DNA of 6,688 nucleotides from Spirochaetales bacterium (GTDB taxonomy: Bacteria > Spirochaetota > Spirochaetia > DTKZ01), in assembly GCA_031280945.1 (NCBI GenBank), contig JAITGB010000209.1, positions 1 to 6,688 on the forward strand. The letters are read 5' to 3'. Position numbers and translations under genes: made by a program. Shown piece by piece: positions 5,199 to 6,688 of the stretch; positions within the stretch are counted from its first letter, which is position 1, and every line of letters begins with the position of its first letter. The notes under the pieces are model-generated. The model did no database searches. It was not told where the DNA came from and worked only from the letters and a program-made list of their open reading frames with translations.

Positions 5199-5963
5199 GT
5201 GAAAATTCATCGGAAAAAAAAAGCCGCCGCGGTCAGCGAGGCGGCTTTTTTTATAACTTTTTTTCTCAAGAAAACCCTCCCCGCCCTGAGCCCGCTCCTT
5301 TTTTGTGCCGGCGCCCTTTTTCTGGGGTGCAGCGGAAGCGCCCCAGAAATTACCGAAGTCCGCCAACGGCTTACGCTTTTTGAAGACAAAAAAGCCGGAA
5401 GAGTGTACGAATACCTCTCCCTGTCCGTTCTCGCAAAAGACCCCGACGGAGACGACGACCTCGAAAGCCTCTCCCTCATTCACGACGGCGAAGAACTCTA
5501 CTGGCAGGCAAGCGAAACCAACTGGACCCGCACCCAAATCCGGCAGCAGACCTGGCTCACCGTAGGTACAATCATCGCCACCGACGACCGCCTCCCCCGG
5601 GGCCGCTACAGACTCATTCTGCGCGACTACTCAGGCTCGCAGGCCGAAACAACATTCAACCTGTCCGCATCCCCCCCCCTCTCGCGGCAAACCTTTCCTT
5701 CCCTGGCCCTGGCAGACGACAGCCTCGAACTATCCTGTTCCGGCGAAGAAGCCATCCTCATGATAAAATCCGCAGCCGAAGTGCTTCTCGCCTCATATAT
5801 CCTCAAAAAAGGAAGTAACCCCTTAAGCGTCATTCTCTCAAACACTCAGATAGAAAATCAGGCCGCGGATTTATACCTTCTCGAACAAACAACAGGAGAC
5901 AGCCACTCATTCATCTCAGGCCCCTGGGCAGCCGGGGATTATCTTTTTCAGAATCAAAAGTAA
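5199..5963 (+). CDS. Predicted lipoprotein of unknown function
   Basis: I do not recognise a named family. Residues 1-44 form a long lipoprotein signal: basic n-region (KIHRKKK), two hydrophobic stretches separated by KK (24-25), and the lipobox LFLGC ending in C44, acceptable under the relaxed spirochaetal rule with Phe at -3. The mature 210 residues should be membrane-anchored. Residues 50-157 look like a beta-sandwich with alternating hydrophobics and an acidic DPDGDDD (81-87), which could bind calcium or be an Ig-like loop. The rest (about 165-254) is a second, less distinctive beta-rich region. At 44 residues the signal is unusually long; a conventional one would start near residue 23, but no start codon exists there. 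A terminator-like hairpin lies within codons 6-18. Codon use is C/A-rich, like leuB and unlike deoA and recJ. A C9 run is at 5671-5679. Confidence 0.75.
   Translation: MKIHRKKKAAAVSEAAFFITFFLKKTLPALSPLLFCAGALFLGCSGSAPEITEVRQRLTLFEDKKAGRVYEYLSLSVLAKDPDGDDDLESLSLIHDGEELYWQASETNWTRTQIRQQTWLTVGTIIATDDRLPRGRYRLILRDYSGSQAETTFNLSASPPLSRQTFPSLALADDSLELSCSGEEAILMIKSAAEVLLASYILKKGSNPLSVILSNTQIENQAADLYLLEQTTGDSHSFISGPWAAGDYLFQNQK
5216..5252 (+). terminator. Intrinsic terminator hairpin, inside the lipoprotein coding start
   Basis: GCCGCC (5223-5228) pairs with GGCGGC (5240-5245) around an 11-base loop, followed by seven T's (5246-5252). Nine A's (5214-5222) precede it and can lengthen the stem, so it could work in both directions. 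It stands about 60 bases after the rpsU stop and would be a textbook terminator for rpsU. However, it falls in the codons for residues 6-18 of the downstream lipoprotein. Either it is leaky, or ribosomes starting at 5199 keep it unfolded so that lipoprotein expression depends on translation. Confidence 0.7.
5671..5679 (+). repeat. C9 homopolymer in the lipoprotein gene
   Basis: Nine consecutive C's encode part of the ASPPL segment (residues 157-161) between the two halves of the lipoprotein. Slippage by one base would truncate or alter the C-terminal half. Long C or G runs in treponemal surface genes are sometimes phase-variable, but CCC-rich codon use in this region makes such runs easier to get by chance. 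Confidence 0.5.
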
Positions 5964-5987
5964 AACCCTATGGGTAAACAACGGAGA

Positions 5988-6005
5988 AACACCATGAACA
6001 CCATG
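5988..6005 (+). repeat. 9-bp tandem duplication at the leuB start
   Basis: AACACCATG occurs twice in direct succession (5988-5996 and 5997-6005), giving two in-frame ATG codons three codons apart. The Shine-Dalgarno GGAG at 5983-5986 is seven bases from the first ATG and 16 from the second. The second matches the usual LeuB N-terminus (MKIAVL), so the duplication appears to have moved the start upstream and added Met-Asn-Thr. Confidence 0.75.
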
Positions 6006-6688
6006 AAAATCGCGGTTTTGGCAGGAGACGGAATCGGCCCCGAAGTTATGAAGGAAGCCGAAAAAGTCCTCCAGGCCGCAGCAAAAAAACACAGCTTCGC
6101 CTGCGAACTTGAACACGCCGAAATAGGAGGAATCGCCATAGACACCTGCGGCGAAGCCCTCCCCGAAGAAACACTCAGCCTGTGCAAAAAAGCCCAGGCA
6201 ATCCTCTTCGGTTCCGTAGGAGGCCCCAAATGGGACACGCTCCCCCCCGAAAAAAGGCCCGAACGCGCGGCTCTCCTGCCCTTGCGGAAAATCTTCGACC
6301 TGTACGCAAACTTAAGACCCGCCATAGTTTTCCCCCAGCTTGCTTCAGCTTCCCCCCTCAAACCCAGCCTCGTTGAAGGAGGCCTCGACATTCTCGTTAT
6401 CCGCGAACTCACAGGAGACATCTACTTCGGCCAGCCCCGTGGCCGCGAAGGCACAGGAGAGGACGAGCGCGGCTTTGACACCATGAGCTACACGCGCCGC
6501 GAAATAGAAAGAATCGCTCACCTGGGCTTTGAAACAGCGCGCCTTCGAAAAAAAAAGCTCGTGTCCATAGACAAAGCCAATGTCCTCGCCACAATGGTAC
6601 TCTGGCGCGAAACCGTAACAGAAATAGGCCGCGCCTACCCCGACGTAGAACTCACGCACATGTACGTTGACAACGCCGCCATGCAGCT
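5994..6688 (+). CDS. leuB: 3-isopropylmalate dehydrogenase, 3' end beyond the window
   Basis: NAD-dependent oxidative decarboxylation of 3-isopropylmalate to 2-oxoisocaproate, the third step of leucine biosynthesis, in the cytosol. The first 231 codons are present, out of about 355-365 expected. Family landmarks are GDGIGPEV (11-18), LFGSVGGPKWD (71-81), LRKIFDLYANLRP (97-109), RELTGDIYFG (137-146), SIDKANVL (191-198) and YVDNAAMQ (224-231). R98, R108, R137, Y144, K194 and D226 keep the spacing of the substrate and catalytic residues of Thermus IPMDH (R94, R104, R132, Y139, K185, D217). The YFGQPRG loop is the IPMDH type rather than isocitrate or tartrate dehydrogenase. ATG 5994 is chosen because GGAG lies seven bases upstream; ATG 6003 is the alternative. 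It lies 30 bases after the lipoprotein gene and may be cotranscribed. The runs C7 at 6242-6248 and A9 at 6548-6556 reflect C/A-rich codon use. Confidence 0.96.
   Translation, partial: MNTMKIAVLAGDGIGPEVMKEAEKVLQAAAKKHSFACELEHAEIGGIAIDTCGEALPEETLSLCKKAQAILFGSVGGPKWDTLPPEKRPERAALLPLRKIFDLYANLRPAIVFPQLASASPLKPSLVEGGLDILVIRELTGDIYFGQPRGREGTGEDERGFDTMSYTRREIERIAHLGFETARLRKKKLVSIDKANVLATMVLWRETVTEIGRAYPDVELTHMYVDNAAMQ

Noticed and set aside
5965..5975. ACCC-TAT-GGGT mini-hairpin between the lipoprotein gene and leuB
   Set aside because: Four base pairs with no T tract are too weak to call a terminator or an attenuator. No leader peptide or T-box signs were seen before leuB.

Overview
The window reads as the chromosome of a spirochaete, most likely a treponeme with a fairly high G+C content. 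This rests on RecJ, S21 and M23 sequences that look treponemal to me, on relaxed signal sequences including a spirochaete-style lipobox, and on a strong strand composition bias. The genus is an inference from memory and was not tested by any search. All six recognisable genes lie on the + strand.

Layout. Bases 1-251 contain no gene I can assign but hold two perfect palindromes. Next comes a tight block: a pyrimidine-nucleoside phosphorylase (deoA/pdp, 252-1568), RecJ (1565-3685, ATGA overlap with deoA) and an exported M23 endopeptidase (3689-4894, 3 nt after recJ). These are probably one transcript. A good sigma70-type promoter inside the 3' end of the M23 gene (4824-4851) should drive rpsU (ribosomal protein bS21, 4940-5158). 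An unannotated lipoprotein gene (5199-5963) follows, then leuB (3-isopropylmalate dehydrogenase, 5994 to beyond the right edge).

How they fit together. DeoA salvages pyrimidine deoxynucleosides, RecJ degrades single-stranded DNA during repair, and the M23 enzyme cuts peptidoglycan. The first two are loosely linked through DNA and nucleoside turnover; the block otherwise looks like housekeeping. LeuB implies leucine biosynthesis, which reduced pathogenic treponemes lack, so a free-living or gut-commensal relative fits better.

Most notable points. (1) RecJ carries an insertion of about 140 residues between its DHH motif and its last phosphoesterase aspartate. The insertion resembles a DnaQ-type 3'-5' exonuclease fold with most catalytic residues lost. 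(2) rpsU has a 9-nt Shine-Dalgarno match whose spacing, together with a gapless alignment to E. coli S21, points to a non-canonical AUC start codon at 4949. (3) An intrinsic-terminator hairpin lies inside the signal-peptide codons of the lipoprotein gene. (4) Strand composition flips from G/T-rich to C/A-rich across about 4.2-5.2 kb although gene direction does not change, as expected near a replication terminus or an inversion junction. (5) A 15-bp perfect palindrome at 106-138 sits in what may be a dispersed repeat unit.
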